Source: Siphonodentalium dalli (Eukaryota; Mollusca; Scaphopoda; Gadilida; Siphonodentaliidae). Taken from it: a stretch of DNA of 64,000 nucleotides. The notes under the pieces were generated by a model. The model was given only the letters and a program-made list of their open reading frames with translations. It was not told the origin of the DNA and ran no database searches. Shown one piece after another: positions 11,755 to 24,917 of this stretch; position 1 is the stretch's first letter; each line of letters starts with the position of its first letter. The stretch spans positions 10,397,729 to 10,461,728 of the forward strand of contig CP136068.1 of assembly GCA_032622095.1 (NCBI GenBank). The letters are read 5' to 3'. Both the position numbers and the translations under genes were made by a program.

Positions 11755-12130
11755 TATTGTTGTTGTTGCTCTATTGTTGTGTCGTCGATGATAATTAGGA
11801 TGATGATGTATACGACGACGGTGATGACAATACCGGTGACGGTGGAATGTCACGACAGTGAGGACAGAGATGGAGATAGTGATAATGATGATGACGATGA
11901 TGATAATGGTGATGATGATGATGATGATGATGATGGACACTAGATTGACATTGTGACGATGACACTAAACGAATATGATGGTGATGATGATCACGATGTT
12001 GATGATGAAGATGATGATGATGACAATGGCGATGGAGATGGCGATGTCGTTGATATGATGATGGTGGCGATGAAATTATTATTATAAATGGTGATGATGG
12101 TAGTGGTGGTGGTAGCGATGATGTTGGGTA
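11755..12130. repeat. GAT/ATG-rich trinucleotide repeat
   Basis: Imperfect GAT repeats directly after the last LINE-like codons. The position suggests either the expanded 3' tail of that element or an independent microsatellite. Open frames here translate as Ile/His runs and are not genes. Confidence 0.75.
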
Positions 12131-12736
12131 AATATGGTCACTGATGTATTATGTACATACATGCATATTCTATGTTTCACTCTATTTATTTTGTGTATAC
12201 TATCTCCATTTATATTTCTTAATATCCATTTATATATGGTGGATTAGAGCATAAAGCATATATGCAAGTGTACAAGACATATATCTAACTGTGCAACGGT
12301 TCGCACATCGTTAGTCACTGGACACAACTTACATGCCATGTAGGACTCGTGGAAGGGTACGTTCATACACTGGTCAGTTTGCAGGCATTTTCGCACAGAA
12401 AACACTGTGGTTCCAGAATATGATCTACATCTTGCATATAACATGCATATTTATGGTAAATGTTCGGTAGTTCCAAATGTAACGGTGCTACTAACACTTT
12501 GCCTTAAAATACCTCTGTGGATGATTCTTGCGATAAAATTACATGCAATATGCAGGCAAATATCGATAGCATTGCTGCTATATGATCTACATAGTTTTTA
12601 CTTGCCATGCAGTTAGATGTGGTACAAATGCATTTATATGTATGTGTCCGTTCACATTCTGTCACCATACAGGGTTGACAATGAGAAAATAAGTGAAAAA
12701 CATGCCCAGCAAAATTGCTTGTGTGTGAACGCACAC
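12131..12736. other. No assignable feature
   Basis: AT-rich unique sequence with no domain, splice-bounded exon or repeat that I can support. Confidence 0.35.
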
Positions 12737-12904
12737 TACATCACAAGTTACACGATACGTATATAAAGTACATGCATGCTTACAAACACCAATACATCAC
12801 AAGTTACACAATACGTATATAAAATACATGCATGCTTACAAACACCAATACATCACAAGTTACACAATACGTATATAAAGTACATGCATGCTTACACACA
12901 CCAA
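12737..12904. repeat. Three 56-bp tandem repeats
   Basis: Copies start at 12737, 12793 and 12849 and share tacatcacaagttacac, acgtatataaa and tacatgcatgcttaca. They differ at only a few positions, so the duplication is recent compared with most repeats here. Confidence 0.9.
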
Positions 12905-14642
12905 TAATCGGGAACATTCAGCTCACTAACGTGGTTATAATGGATGGTTTGATTGAGCGACTGGTCGTTTTAATTCAAAGAATAATTAATATATGAACCA
13001 CAACTTAAATTGATTTCCCAATCTCCGACAGGGCATTGGCATCATATAGTAGCCCATCGTATCCATTCATTTGAATATTAGTTATTGAGTGCTCATTTAT
13101 TTTTATTTTATTGAACTTTATTTTAATTAATTTGAGTTGAATCGTGTTGATGGCCATGTGTGCTTTCTCATCAATAATATATTTTATTTTGATATTATGT
13201 TTGCATAGTTTTGTGTTATCTTTATCTCGCCTGTGTGGGTGTTATAAGCCGTTAGTTTAGATTCAGCAGCCACGTTTAGGTCCCAGTCTGAGTCAGCCAT
13301 AGTACAACTTCAGACCTACTAGACTTTTATTTCACATTGATTTACAACCTTTTGATTTTATAAAAAATGGTCCCTTTTGCATAAACAACATGTGGTTGCA
13401 ACTAACTTACAACGAGAAAATATGTCACATGATCATACTTTAGAAAACAAATGTTTTCGTCCATATTTGAACATATTTGTTTTTTAATTTTGCCTATATA
13501 TATGTTTTGTGCATTTCAACATTGATTCAGGAATGACTCAATCGTGAAATTTGCTTGACGGAGGCTGCGCTGATGCCGCATTATACATCATTTATGTGCA
13601 TTATCTTATATATGGGATTCTGGCATATATAATATAATGCACTGACTCACATGGTCAATGTAAATATTGTTTGACCAATGTATTTTATTATATATGCGAG
13701 GATCCTTGTAGGCCACTAACATTATTATACAACAGATTGCACATAATTTACGCACAAATTTACGATGCTGACGCCATGGAAGGGTGGAGCCACAGACAGT
13801 ATAGATGTTCCCGATTAGATATTCACAAACATCTCCAAGTTCATGATAATTCCGAAGATACTATATTCTATGGTAGCAAAACAGAAAGGAATTTTTGGTA
13901 GATTTCTACATTAAGACACAATCCCACTACAGATAGATCTTGATGACTCGAGATGTCAAGATATCAGTAGAAGTCAGTCCGGAAGCTTTTGACATTTAAA
14001 GCACATACTGAATAAGGCTTCTACATAACCTGGTATGATAAACGTGATCCACTACACATATCAGAGTAGCCAAAAATAGTGCGCAATACAGTGGCATCTT
14101 GGTAGTGTATCGCCGCATTAAGAAATGCAAATCCATGGAATGTCCTATTGCTATGTATAGGGTGCCTCATCCTGATAAAAAAGATGTATAACTTGTGTGG
14201 GTCAACTGGATGTATTGACCTTATCTCATTTTATATCTAACTACCATTATTAATATACACCAAAGCATGTTTGGAATATATCATTATGTTGGTATTACAG
14301 ACCCGTATTCTACATATTAATGTAGGGATAACGTTTCCTTATAAAATCTCTACTTTGCATCTATTAAATTAATGTACACATACACTCCCCAAAATGAATC
14401 TACCATTTACCGAATCTCTTTGATGCATATTGCAACAATATATTATTATTATTATTATTTATGATAAACGCAATTATAATACATTGGTCTGACAATGTAT
14501 TATGCTGGAGTTTGGTCGTCATAATTAATATGCCATAGCGTATCTCCCACTGCATATTCGCACAGTGAGTCTTCCAAAGTTCGTTTTAATGAGCCTTGTT
14601 CTTGTTTAGGTCCCTGTGTATATAGAAACAAATTTAATTTAA
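12905..14642. other. No assignable gene
   Basis: AT-rich sequence, with a small (TTA)n run at 14442-14460. An open stretch at 13671-13901 is discussed among the rejected items. Confidence 0.35.
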
Positions 14643-14710
14643 CGTCGCAGTTAGTACACTATATGCACATTTTAATGTATATATGTGCATGTAGTGTCCT
14701 AAGTGCGACG
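14643..14710. repeat. Short inverted repeat (28-bp arms)
   Basis: Arms 14643-14670 and 14683-14710 pair with about four mismatches around a 12-nt loop. The outer ends read cgtcgca and tgcgacg. Possibly a very short MITE. Confidence 0.65.
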
Positions 14711-14928
14711 TCGGAATACAGCGGCCATATGCGCTTCCCACCCTATCCTAACAAAAAAATTTGCACTGTTCAAGGGAGACCATGTAACTGATAACATGAT
14801 CTCGATGAACCTAAATCGTGGTTTTATGCGTAATTCGATGTGTAAACGCTGTAACAGCAATTGGAATCTAACATGCCACATTGTTAAGTTTGCCGTCGAG
14901 TGGTTAGTATCTGGGCAGGTTCTCTACA

Positions 14929-15030
14929 TGGTACCTATATATTTGGTTCTCTGAAGTACCAAATTGCTAGGTACTATGCATAATACCTAAATATTTTGTA
15001 CTACCGACATTTTGTTACTCCCCAAGGGAC
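14929..15030. repeat. 'taggtac' palindromic repeat family, fragment 1
   Basis: Contains ggtacctata, ctaggtact, ataatacctaa and 'actccccaagggacaa'. The last stretch recurs as 'actccccctgggacaa' near 20997, linking this fragment to the larger copy at 20785-21060. Confidence 0.55.
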
Positions 15031-15035
15031 AAGTT

Positions 15036-18000
15036 GAGATAGATAGATATATCTTTATTTGCACAATAATATTAATATACAATACATTAACAAAATAGTA
15101 AACAAAAGTATATTATTGCACAGGAGCAGCATGACCTAACTGGTCGTCTTCCTGCTGCCCTGAAAGATAAGTGAAATATGAAAATATGATGACGTATTTA
15201 CAATTTCTCACAGACTATTTGGTATTTGGATGGTATTTGGATGGCTGGTTGGTGCCTACTTTAATATTTTATGTATTCATTTTAATCAAGATTGGGTTGA
15301 ATTTTGAACAATGCTGTACTAAACTAGAGAGTTTGGACACGTTTAAGAGATTTTAACAAAACTAGTGAGGTTGTTGAGACAGTCATGTGTCACATTCGCG
15401 GACAACACCGTGCATGTGACACATGGCTATATAGGATATTCAGGGGTGCATAATAATATGAGTTAAAAAGTTAACCTTGGCAGATTATTGAGTCAAGTGG
15501 ATTTTTGCCGACTGCAAATGTAGCATAATTTGTTTGCACAGATAACCATTTGAGAATATTTACCTATTAGTTCCATAAACAATATCTTTTTGAATGTGTA
15601 ATTAAGTTTACATTTTTTTATTTCGGAATTGATCGAGTTCCACACTTTAGGAAATGAATGCTTTGGTAGGACTTCTGAAAAACATGTTCTAGTCATATTG
15701 CTTCTTAATTTATCCGCCTGTCTAGTGTTAACACCGAGGGAATATGTGAACATATTCTTAAACGATTTGGGGAGATTATTTCTAGACCAGTTGTATATAA
15801 AGACAGATGCATTCACTGTATATATATCATTGAACAAGAGGGCTTCTGTGTTACTCCTATATTTTGTGTTGCATAAAATACGAATTGCCCTTTTTTGTAA
15901 GGAAGATATTACGCCCGCGTGAATCGAGTGTCCCCATATCGGGAGACCATAAATAAGATGACTATGGATTAACGACTGATATAGTGTTTTTCGTGATTTT
16001 TTGGTAGAAAGTTTTAAACTTTGTTCAATAAGTAGAGAGTGTGGTACAGTTTACGTTATGTCATTGATAAATGGTTTTTAAAAGTCAAGTTTTCATCGAT
16101 CAAAACGCCCAAATTTTGTATTGATTTTACTCGCATTTCATTCCCAACTCTAATTAATTCCATATTATTCAATTTCAGTGTAAAATTTCTCCACTTATCC
16201 TCGTTGTCTTTGGGGTAGATCAATATGAATATACTTTTAGTTGCGTTGATAGATAGTTTATTGCAACAACACCATTCAAAAATGTTTTTTGGGGCACACC
16301 ACACGTTATCTTCGCAAAACCGGACGTTTGACCAAGACAATCAACGTATTTTTCAATAAAATATCATGGTTAATTGTATCGAATGTTTTTGATAAGTGTA
16401 TGAAAATCGCTAATGTAGAATCCTTAGTTGGTTTGTCGTTCTTTGTTGCTACATGATCTAGAAGGTGCATCAAAGGATGTATGGTAGAGTGATTCTTACG
16501 GAAGCCATATTTATTTTTATGTAAGATTTCATGTTTTTCGAGAAACGCAAAAAGCCTTTTGTGCATGAGTTTCTCTAACAACTTCGAGAAAACGGGCAGA
16601 ATGCTTATTGGCCTATAGTTCGTTATTTTATCGGGATATTCACTTTTATAATGTGGAATAACTTTTGATATTTTCATCCTATCGGGGAAAATACCTTGTT
16701 TAAATGATAGATTGAATATATGCGTTAGCGCTGAGGACGTTTCGTGTATGGTCTGTTTCATTAATTTTGATGACAGGATATCGATATCTGTGGTTCCTTT
16801 TCCAGTGATGTCATTCGAGAGTTTCAAAACTTCATTTGTATCTGTTGGGAATATGAACAATTTTTTTGCATTGGGATTAGTTAGATAGTCAGAAAATGTC
16901 ATTCCGATGTTACAGGGCATCTCGTCACTAGTTTTATTTACCTATTTTCGCAAAATGATCGTTAAATTCTTGAGCTATTTTCTCTGGTTGCGAAATTATA
17001 GTGTTTCCATTTGATATATTTGTTGGTATTTTTGGAGTGTTATTTGTTACTTTAAGAGCGTTTTTCAGGATGACCCATGTACGTCGCATTGTCAAATCTA
17101 TTTTCGTGGAGAATATTGTTGTAGTATTTGTTTTTGCTTTTCCTAATTAAGGAATTGTATATTCGACAGTATATTTTATATTTCTCAGCGTTGTTATCAC
17201 AAGGAGTTTTTAGTTTTGTTATGTCAAGTTTGTTCTTGACTAAAGAGGAGTTAATGAGACCTTTTGTCATCCAAGGTTGTTTTTGTTATATATTTGGTTG
17301 GTGGTTTGGATCGGACCAATGGAAATGATTCATTAAATGCCCATAGACATATTGAAAGAAAATTGTCATAAGCTTGGTTGGGTGAAGTACTATTGAAGAC
17401 ACATATAAAATCTTGTTGTCGAAGTATAGATTTAAATTTGTCTGTGTTCTCTTTACTAATTATACGTTTATCGGTCGAACTGCTCACTTTTATATACTTA
17501 TGATCGTGATATTCGGAATAAAATGTAGCAAAATGGTGTCTGACACATAGTATAAATATGATCAATGAGTGTTGCCGAGTGGTCGGTTATTCGTGTAGGT
17601 TTGGTAATTGCATGTACGAATCCATTTTGAAACATAGTTTCAATGAAGTTGTTAGTTTTCGTATGTGACTGAAAGTTAAGCAAGTCGATGTTGAAGTCTC
17701 CTATGAGATATGTCTTTGTCCCAGAATCATTTAATTGTTCGACCACACTTGTAATTTTATCTATAAATATATCGATATCTGCACGAGGGGCCGTATTTGG
17801 TCTGTAGATGGATGCCACAACACACGACGAGCGTCCCGAGTCAATTTCTATGAATATAGTCTCAATAACATGTGGGATAAATATCGTTAGGTCATCACGG
17901 ATTTTATAAGAAAGTTTTTCATTTACGAAAATTCCAACACCAACACGTCCATCATCGTCATCTGGTCGTGATTTGAATTGGAATTGATGATACCCAGGAA

Positions 18001-18331
18001 GAGAATATTCTTCTCGTATCTTGAATATTTCCGTCAGGGCTAGTATATCGATGGGATGTTTAGAGTTAGTTATATCTGATAGGAGATTTGTAAGTGGATC
18101 CCAGTTAACGTTCAGGCTTCGGCAATTTAGACCAAGAATTGAAAAATCAGATTTTGAGACATCTATATTTTCCTGTAATTGCAACGGTGAGTAATAATCG
18201 AAAGAGTGGTTGGCAAAACTGTATGGTGAGCACATGTTCTCATTATCATTGTCTGGTGATCCACGCAATAAGGTTTTGAGATTTAAAGAGTTACTTCCCT
18301 GAACATTGCCCAGTGAGAATCTACCTGTCAT
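15036..18331 (-). pseudogene. LINE retrotransposon remnant (endonuclease, partial reverse transcriptase, 3' UTR)
   Basis: Reading the minus strand from 18331, an open frame of about 277 codons holds a non-LTR endonuclease: LGLNCRSLN, LALTEIF, SIYRPN, GDFNIDLL and TDHSATLIDHIYT give the conserved Asn, Glu, Asp-Phe-Asn and Asp-His signatures. After frameshifts, 16920-16306 gives NYRPIS and YGFRKNHST, then FIHLSKTFDTINH, where the first catalytic Asp of reverse-transcriptase motif A is His. The segment with the Y/F-A-D-D motif is missing: the sequence jumps from DTINHDILL to CCNKLSINATKS near 16260-16330. 15837-15493 holds the C-terminal end. 15490-15036 looks like the 3' UTR, ending in ATCT repeats. 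Related to Jockey/CR1-type elements by general pattern; clade not resolved. No complete 5' end or first ORF seen. Confidence 0.85.
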
Positions 18332-18651
18332 CAGTTTTAAAGATGGAGTTACCTTTCTTGTCCTGATTTAACCGAGCATTTATGTTGTCATGTATTCGAG
18401 AAACCCAACCGACCAAACATGCTTAATGTACAAATAATAGTAAATTCAAGTCCGTGATACGTAAAGAAAATTGGGGTGAACATGAGACAGCACATAATAA
18501 GGAAATATGAAATTGAAACACGATGGGAGTATAACTACACGAAATGGATGATAGACAAAGGTTAAAATGTGTCATCCTAATTAATTAATACATGTTGGAT
18601 TACGTAAAGAGAGGGTTCGAGAAACTATCGCCGGCGATACTAATCATGTTA

Positions 18652-19101
18652 AAATACATAATCCGAAATAACGCTCCCAAGTTACTATTTCATTGACTTC
18701 GGGGATAACAAAAAGTATTTAATTCGAGTCGAGGATCGATCCACCCATACAAGCTCAGAGTGATCATGTATCGAATTTTTAAATTTGTTATTTTCTGAGA
18801 TATGTAATTTTTGGCGGCCTGGCAAAAATCGTCAAGCCTACGGTTTAGGACCAGATTGTGGATGAAGATGGATAACTCTATCAAGTGGCATTGGTGTTAG
18901 ATATTTTACCATCCGACCAAAGTAAGTTGAATAGAATGTTGATAAACAACAAGTTTTGGGCAGTTTGATACTATAGTTGACTGTGGTTAGCTTTATATTT
19001 TGGCAATTCATCAATTCTGATATGAGAAGCGGCATTTTAGAAAAATAATTGTTGATGCAATCTGATTATATGGGGACCATCGAATCGGACTGAGTACATT
19101 T
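18652..19101. mobile_element. MITE, about 450 bp (same family as 56933-57382)
   Basis: Collinear with the copy at 56933. Shared words include ttactattt, ttgacttcgg, agctcagagtgatca, agatggataactct, ttgactg, agcggcattt and, at the end, atcggactgagtac. The ends are more decayed than in the 56933 copy. It lies just upstream (5' side on the minus strand) of the LINE remnant but is separate from it. Confidence 0.7.
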
Positions 19102-20190
19102 AACTGATGTTAAACAGCGCATAAAACATGTTTTATTCTTTCATATTAACGCTATCGACAACAACATTGTACGTTGCTGCGGAGCTCTATTTGAGTACAT
19201 GTTGAATTCACACCCGTTATATCTTAGATGCATTACCAAATATTTCACTTAAAATAGTTTTTCAAAATAGTTTTTCAGTATATAAGTGCTGTAGTGTTAT
19301 AAAATAATTGACAGATATTTCTGATATAACGATACTGACAGTTACCAAACCAGATTCCGCTCGCATGTATTATGCGGTTATGATTTCGCGAAACCTCTCC
19401 TTGGATTTTGGTGAGCAATTATGCAATTGAAATTCACATACTGTATGTACACAATGTATCCAATGATATAAAGCGATGGAAGATATATTATAATGTGGTG
19501 TATTATAATGTGGTGAAGGGGATATAATTATGTTACGATTCAAATGATGTCCTCATTGCATGGATATGTAGCGCATATGACAATACACAACATCGTCCGG
19601 CGGACGCAAGTATCACGATTTTGACACAGTGACGAGGACGATTTTCTCGAGGTATTGGTATTAGCACGCACAACATATACAAGCTAGAGCGTGGTATTGG
19701 CACACAACCATGATATCACTAAACACAACGAGGCTGTTTTCTCATACTGAGATTGTATGTAGATGAATTTCAATATGCGGATGTTTGTGTGAAATTATGT
19801 TAAGAGTTAATACTGCCTTTGCTCACATTGGAAGTGACTGCTTGTGACTGCCATAGAGGTGCAGGTAATTCATCGACATTTACAGGGATGTTGACACGTA
19901 TGTTGACCTTGGCGTTGATCGGGTGGGGGGGGGGGGGGGGTAAATTCAAATTCCACTACTTTTGAATGGGTACTGTTGAATTGAGGAAATGCATGTTTAT
20001 TTGACCAGTCTGCATTTAATTTTTGCACATTTAAATTTAACTATTTTTCATTTGACAAAACATTAACATATGTGTATTTCGTAACATTGCACATCATGAC
20101 AAAGGAAGCATATTTGGAGCAGATACATAATATCAATTTACATGGTTGTTGCCTGGAATAAAGATATAGTTTTGGGGGACTTGTCCAGAA
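19102..20190. other. No gene seen; poly-G tract at 19921-19941
   Basis: AT-rich sequence without recognisable coding content. The run of about 18 G residues, interrupted by one T near its start, is a possible G-quadruplex or simply a mononucleotide repeat. Confidence 0.45.
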
Positions 20191-20191
20191 T

Positions 20192-20350
20192 TCATATATA
20201 TATATATATATATATCCATAAACATATACATACATATACATACATACACATATACATATGTATACACATATATACATATATACATACATATACATACATA
20301 CATACATACATACACACATACATACATATATAATTATTATATATAGTAAA
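20192..20350. repeat. TA and catacata microsatellite block
   Basis: (TA)n is followed by repeated tacatacata/cacata units. All long open frames across it are repeat artefacts. Confidence 0.9.
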
Positions 20351-20784
20351 ATTATGCAAATTTGCAAAGGGCATTTTTCAATGACATTCGAAGTAGACAC
20401 AATGATAATTTTCTCATATATATATGCTCACAGAATTTATCATTAGTTATGGATCTGCAACAAATAATACTCATAATGTATATAATCATTATAATATATA
20501 ATATATATCATATTATGGCAATATGTACACATACAAATGAATAATTATATATCTGTGCTTTAATATGTGGCATTCGTGGTACACACAATTCTGTTCACAC
20601 ACTGTAGTGGCAACTTGGTGGGATTTAACTGGATTGATGTGGAGGAGGCAGTATTAAAGATAAAGTTGGCCCATGCCACCATGATGTATTATTAATTTAC
20701 TGTTGTGGTAGATGTATATCTATGTTTTTTGAGTTGACTCCAATTATTGAGACTGATTTATATATGTATATGATCAGTAATGAG

Positions 20785-21060
20785 TATCTACGTATGTACT
20801 CTGGAGTACCTATTGTTTTAAGAATGTGTAGAATGCCTGGATAGGTACTACACAGGACCTAAATATAGGTCCTCCACATAACCTAAATATTGGTACTCCA
20901 CATAACCTAAATATAGGTACTACATAGAACCTATATATAGGTAAACCAGAGTACCTAAATATTTGGCAGGTAGTCTATAGTGCCAACAATTAGGTACTCC
21001 CCCTGGGACAAAGCTCAGAACCTATGTAGATACTCCAGAGTACCTATTGTTTTAAGAGTG
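20785..21060. repeat. 'taggtac' palindromic repeat family, fragment 2
   Basis: Contains repeated taggtact, acctaaatataggt and gtacctaaatatt words, bounded by two copies of 'ccagagtacctattgttttaagag' type sequence (near 20800 and 21035). The 'ttttaagagtg' flank also occurs at the right end of the element at 35065-36178, so these are likely one family. Confidence 0.6.
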
Positions 21061-23150
21061 CATAAAGCATGCGATATTCTAAGTATAAATGGTACCATTC
21101 GTTCTTTCTGAGAAAATAATATTTTAGAGGGGGTCGTTAAGTCTATGCCCACTAGGGGGATAATACAGACTTTGCATGAAGGTATGCTGGGGTGGGTGAT
21201 CCGAGAGGCAAAAAAAGCTTTTTTTAAAACCCGATGCAAAAGTTTTACAAAAGAACTTTGAACCCATATTTGACACTTATAACGGTTTAGAACATAGTAT
21301 AACTGCTACACAGTCTAAAACACCATACCTATGTTACTGTGAACTCATATGAGCCTTAATGGAGATAACATTAAGCTACGGCATGCTGCATATGGGACGG
21401 TGAGGTGAAAGAAGCTTTGAGAAATGTAAAATTTAATTAAATAAACTTGTCCTGATGTAACTAAGACATTTTTGCCTAGATAAGTGTGTGCATGGAACAA
21501 GAGCGAGAAAATGTCTCAAACATTAATGTGACTATCAATGGCCAGAAAATAACTGTCATCAGTGCATCAAACTATTCAGTGAATTATTTGCATGTGTATC
21601 AACTCAGACGATCTGAGATGATCTGTTACTATCACAACACCTGAAGTTTCTAAGTCCAGCATAGTGACTGCTTGTCATTTAGTATAATTGAAGCTGCTCA
21701 CTAAACTAACACAATTGGTATGGAGTGATGCTAGATAAGTGGCTGATTGACCGACTAATCTGGGTATAGTTAGAAATTATGGAAGTGTGTGTACCATGCA
21801 CAATGACCTAGGTTTGAAGATATCAACAATTTATAATATATTTCCTATTGCAGCCTAGTAAATATCCTCTCTTGTAATTATTTTCAAAATATGTCAACTC
21901 TAGTTCAATTGTAGCTTAAGAACTGATATGTCATGGACGTGTGTAAAACATGTCAACAGCGACTCGAAAGTGAAGATTGAGTTCACTGTCCTGAGATGAT
22001 ATCAGCTTAAAATGTATTACAGCAAAAATAGCCAAAACACATGTTTGGCTCTGGTAATATCTTGCAGGGGAAAATGATATATCACTGGATATGCAGGGGT
22101 TATGTTGGGGAAACTATAATTTGTTTTTGGAAAATTGGATGCATCTACCTTATAAAGAAAGTTATACTAGTGTCTTGTGTGCATCTATCAACTTCTGGTG
22201 GATTACTGTATTTGTCCACATCGATGCATTATAATTTCCATATAGCAGTGTCGAATTTGACCACAAGGTTGATTTACTAGTAGCATACTCTCATCACACA
22301 CTCATCTGGAAAATCCAATGCATGTATGTGGTAGACAAAATAAAAGCCTCTCAGCCAGTATGTGGAAATGTTTTGACTGTATTACAAAACATTAATTAAA
22401 ACAGCCCTGAAACAGGTTAAACTGTCACTTGAACTGAAAGATATAATTTCCCAGTCAAACGAGTAATATTAGTAGGGTTTTGTGCGGTTTTAGACCAACA
22501 TTAGTGAAATTTGGAGCAAAAAAAATTGTTTGTAGGTTTGGGGGTAATGGGTCCAGATGCAGAATAACGGCATACCTTACTGCAATTTATGAATATCCCC
22601 CTGTGTCCACAGCACATTTTCACAAATATTCAAATATTATTGGCATTACTCATTCTATTTGTCTTCCTATATCTCTGCGGCCAATGCAATAGCATGTGTG
22701 CTTCATAAGTCATAGCCAATTATAAGTGATACTTTTTTCAAAATCAAAGTAATTTTTCGCAATTTCGAAAGTTATCGCAAATTTTTCGAACTAACCTATA
22801 TTTTGGTTCAGTATTATATCTTGTTTTATTCATATATAATTAATATAAATGATATATTTGTAATTTTATCAACGCAGTAACTTTTTATTCTTTGACATTT
22901 GTACTGGATGGCGTTTTTATTTTATTTTAGGGGTAAGAGTTTTCTTCCCTGAACAACCTATTCTGGGACATGTTCAGAAGCGGACAACAAGCACAATCGG
23001 ACGCGTCATATATGACCTTTAAAATTAGTTACAGAAACCGTTGATGTAGGGGTTGTAGCCAACTTCTAGACTAGAGGCGTTTCTTCGCACTTCAACTGCC
23101 ATTCAGGAAGTAGTTCATTAGAAGCACAAGTCCACTCTACGCATGATACC
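21061..23150. other. No assignable gene upstream of the Ig-like gene
   Basis: AT-rich sequence with no domain signature on either strand. Short open frames exist (22041-22280, 22480-22692) but none carries a recognisable motif. Confidence 0.35.
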
Positions 23151-23153
23151 ATG

Positions 23154-23163
23154 CATAAATAAA
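23154..23163 (+). promoter_or_regulatory. Possible TATA-like box of the Ig-like gene
   Basis: cataaataaa lies 54 to 63 bp upstream of the first ATG at 23217. The spacing fits a short 5' UTR. AT-rich sequence gives many such matches by chance, so this is weak. Confidence 0.2.
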
Positions 23164-23216
23164 CATCCCTGATTTATCTGTGGTATGTATAGTGTCGGAC
23201 AAAGCCACATCGTATT

Positions 23217-23298
23217 ATGTCCATTGGTTTTATTACCCCAAAAATGCCTCATCACTTCGGAATACTCGTTTGCTTCGCTGCAATCTTCATTTTGAACG
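23217..23298 (+). CDS. Ig-like receptor gene, exon 1: signal peptide
   Basis: The exon opens with ATG and reads MSIGFITPKMPHHF followed by the hydrophobic run GILVCFAAIFILNG, a clear signal peptide. A second in-frame ATG at codon 10 would give a more standard short n-region and may be the real start. The exon ends aacg|gtgagt, a strong donor, leaving one base of a split codon. That base joins exon 2 to give Val. The protein should therefore enter the secretory pathway; together with exon 5 it predicts a type I surface protein of 330 residues. Confidence 0.72.
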
Positions 23299-24024
23299 GT
23301 GAGTGCATGCCTATATATGTATACACTGATTTATCTTTTCCTGACTATGACTGCGTCAAATGCTTCCAGTCTATAATGTTTTTATCTGCTCCCCTTTTAC
23401 CAGACCGACATTTCCAAAATCCCAAAACTTCAACTGCACCCTTGTGTTGGAAATTTGCATTTTCTACCTCTTACTTCAAACTGTCCAGCTTGGAAAGTTA
23501 AAATCTAACACTTGATAATTATGCCAAACATTCCTGACTGGTGGTAGCGGCAACAACAGTCTGGTTACGTCCGATTTACATATATATATAAATGCACGGT
23601 TTTATTGGCGGAAACGTTTAAGCATTCAACATAGTGTTGAACAAACAGCAAACTGTTATATTTAAAACACATATATGGAACACCAGAGTGTGCATTAGCC
23701 ACGGAGTTGGAGGTGGCATTTTGTCAACATAATTTGTTATTTGTTGTGTTGAGGGGCCGCCATTTTGAAAACAAAATTGCCCTATCTAAATTAGGTTTGA
23801 GTTTGAAACCATTTCGACATTAAATTATCAAAACAAAAACAAGTTGAGCAGCAACATGCATTTCCTCCCCGTGCTTGCTTAAGACACGGGTTTTGTCGCC
23901 CAAATTTAACAAAAAACATTTCATAGCAACCATTTTTTTGCAAATAGTTTAGAGTATGTTGCTTTCTTTAAGGAAACCGGGGTATATACATAACATTAAG
24001 TGGACCGACGTATATAATATCACT

Positions 24025-24560
24025 GTTGATAAATGCAACAACAATTTCTGATAAACCTTTTACCCACACGCAATAAACACTTTCTGCATGAGGTTATGTG
24101 AAATTCTAAAATGACTATTATAATGTGTTTCTGGACATAATGCTAAAAACAATTTTTTTTAAAGTGCCAGTATATTTTAAACAAGAAACCTTCATTGATG
24201 GGACCACAAACTGACATTTTGAACGGCGAATATATTTACGGTACCGAAAAACTAAATTTTAAAACTATCATTCTTCATATGCAATGTGTATACCAACTGC
24301 TCCAAAATGAAGCCAATAAGAACATCCAAATTCAGGAATCTATCACATATATAATATAACAGAAATAAGCATGGTTGTATGTGGTCCCCTTAATGAAGAT
24401 TTTAAAACTTTTTGAAATATTTGGCAACATTTTAAATTCCTTTTTAGCATTATTTCAAGAAACACGATAGTAATTTTCTTCATTCACATAACCACATGCA
24501 TTAAGTGTTTATTGCGTGTGGATAAACGGTTCACAAACATTTACTTGCAGTTATCAACTG
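24025..24560. mobile_element. Long inverted repeat in intron 1
   Basis: Left arm about 24040-24220 and right arm about 24365-24550. Left 'ccacacgcaataaacac' pairs with right 'gtgtttattgcgtgtgg', 'ggttatgtgaa' with 'ttcacataacc', 'ataatgctaaaaa' with 'tttttagcattat', and 'gatgggaccaca' imperfectly with 'tgtggtccccttaa'. The spacer is about 145 bp. No coding content. Either a foldback element or two inverted copies of one MITE. Confidence 0.7.
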
Positions 24561-24657
24561 GGGAATTACTAGGGCGACCAATTTTTGTCTTCTTAAACCA
24601 TTGATTCCCTTAAACCATATATATACCTAATTGGTCTCCATAAAGTCGGTATCAAGA

Positions 24658-24704
<47 letters not shown>
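24658..24704. repeat. (TA)n microsatellite
   Basis: Uninterrupted TA dinucleotides within intron 1. Confidence 0.9.
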
Positions 24705-24706
<2 letters not shown>

Positions 24707-24917
24707 GGGTTGTCATAATATTATCATGTTTATTGTTAAATGTATTCTTACTGTAATATTAAACTTCGCCCATGTTTATGATTGACTTACTTGTTACGAT
24801 TGTGTGGTTGGGGGTTATTGCAGTCTGAGTATTCTAATAGCATCAAGTCATCCGGCCGGTGTATCAGTGTGCGTTTGCATCCTGCTCTCGCCTAGCGCAA
24901 ATACGCACAAAATCCAC

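Noticed and set aside
11746-11940. Ile/His-rich minus-strand frame
   Set aside because: Translation of the GAT trinucleotide repeat.
13671-13901. ORF with AQIYDADAMEGWSHRQYR, possible terminal exon for the tail array
   Set aside because: The only acceptor just upstream gives the wrong phase for exon B3, and similarity to the tail modules is too weak.
20041-20400. Long frames of Ile/Tyr/His/Val repeats on both strands
   Set aside because: Direct translation of the TA and cataca microsatellite.
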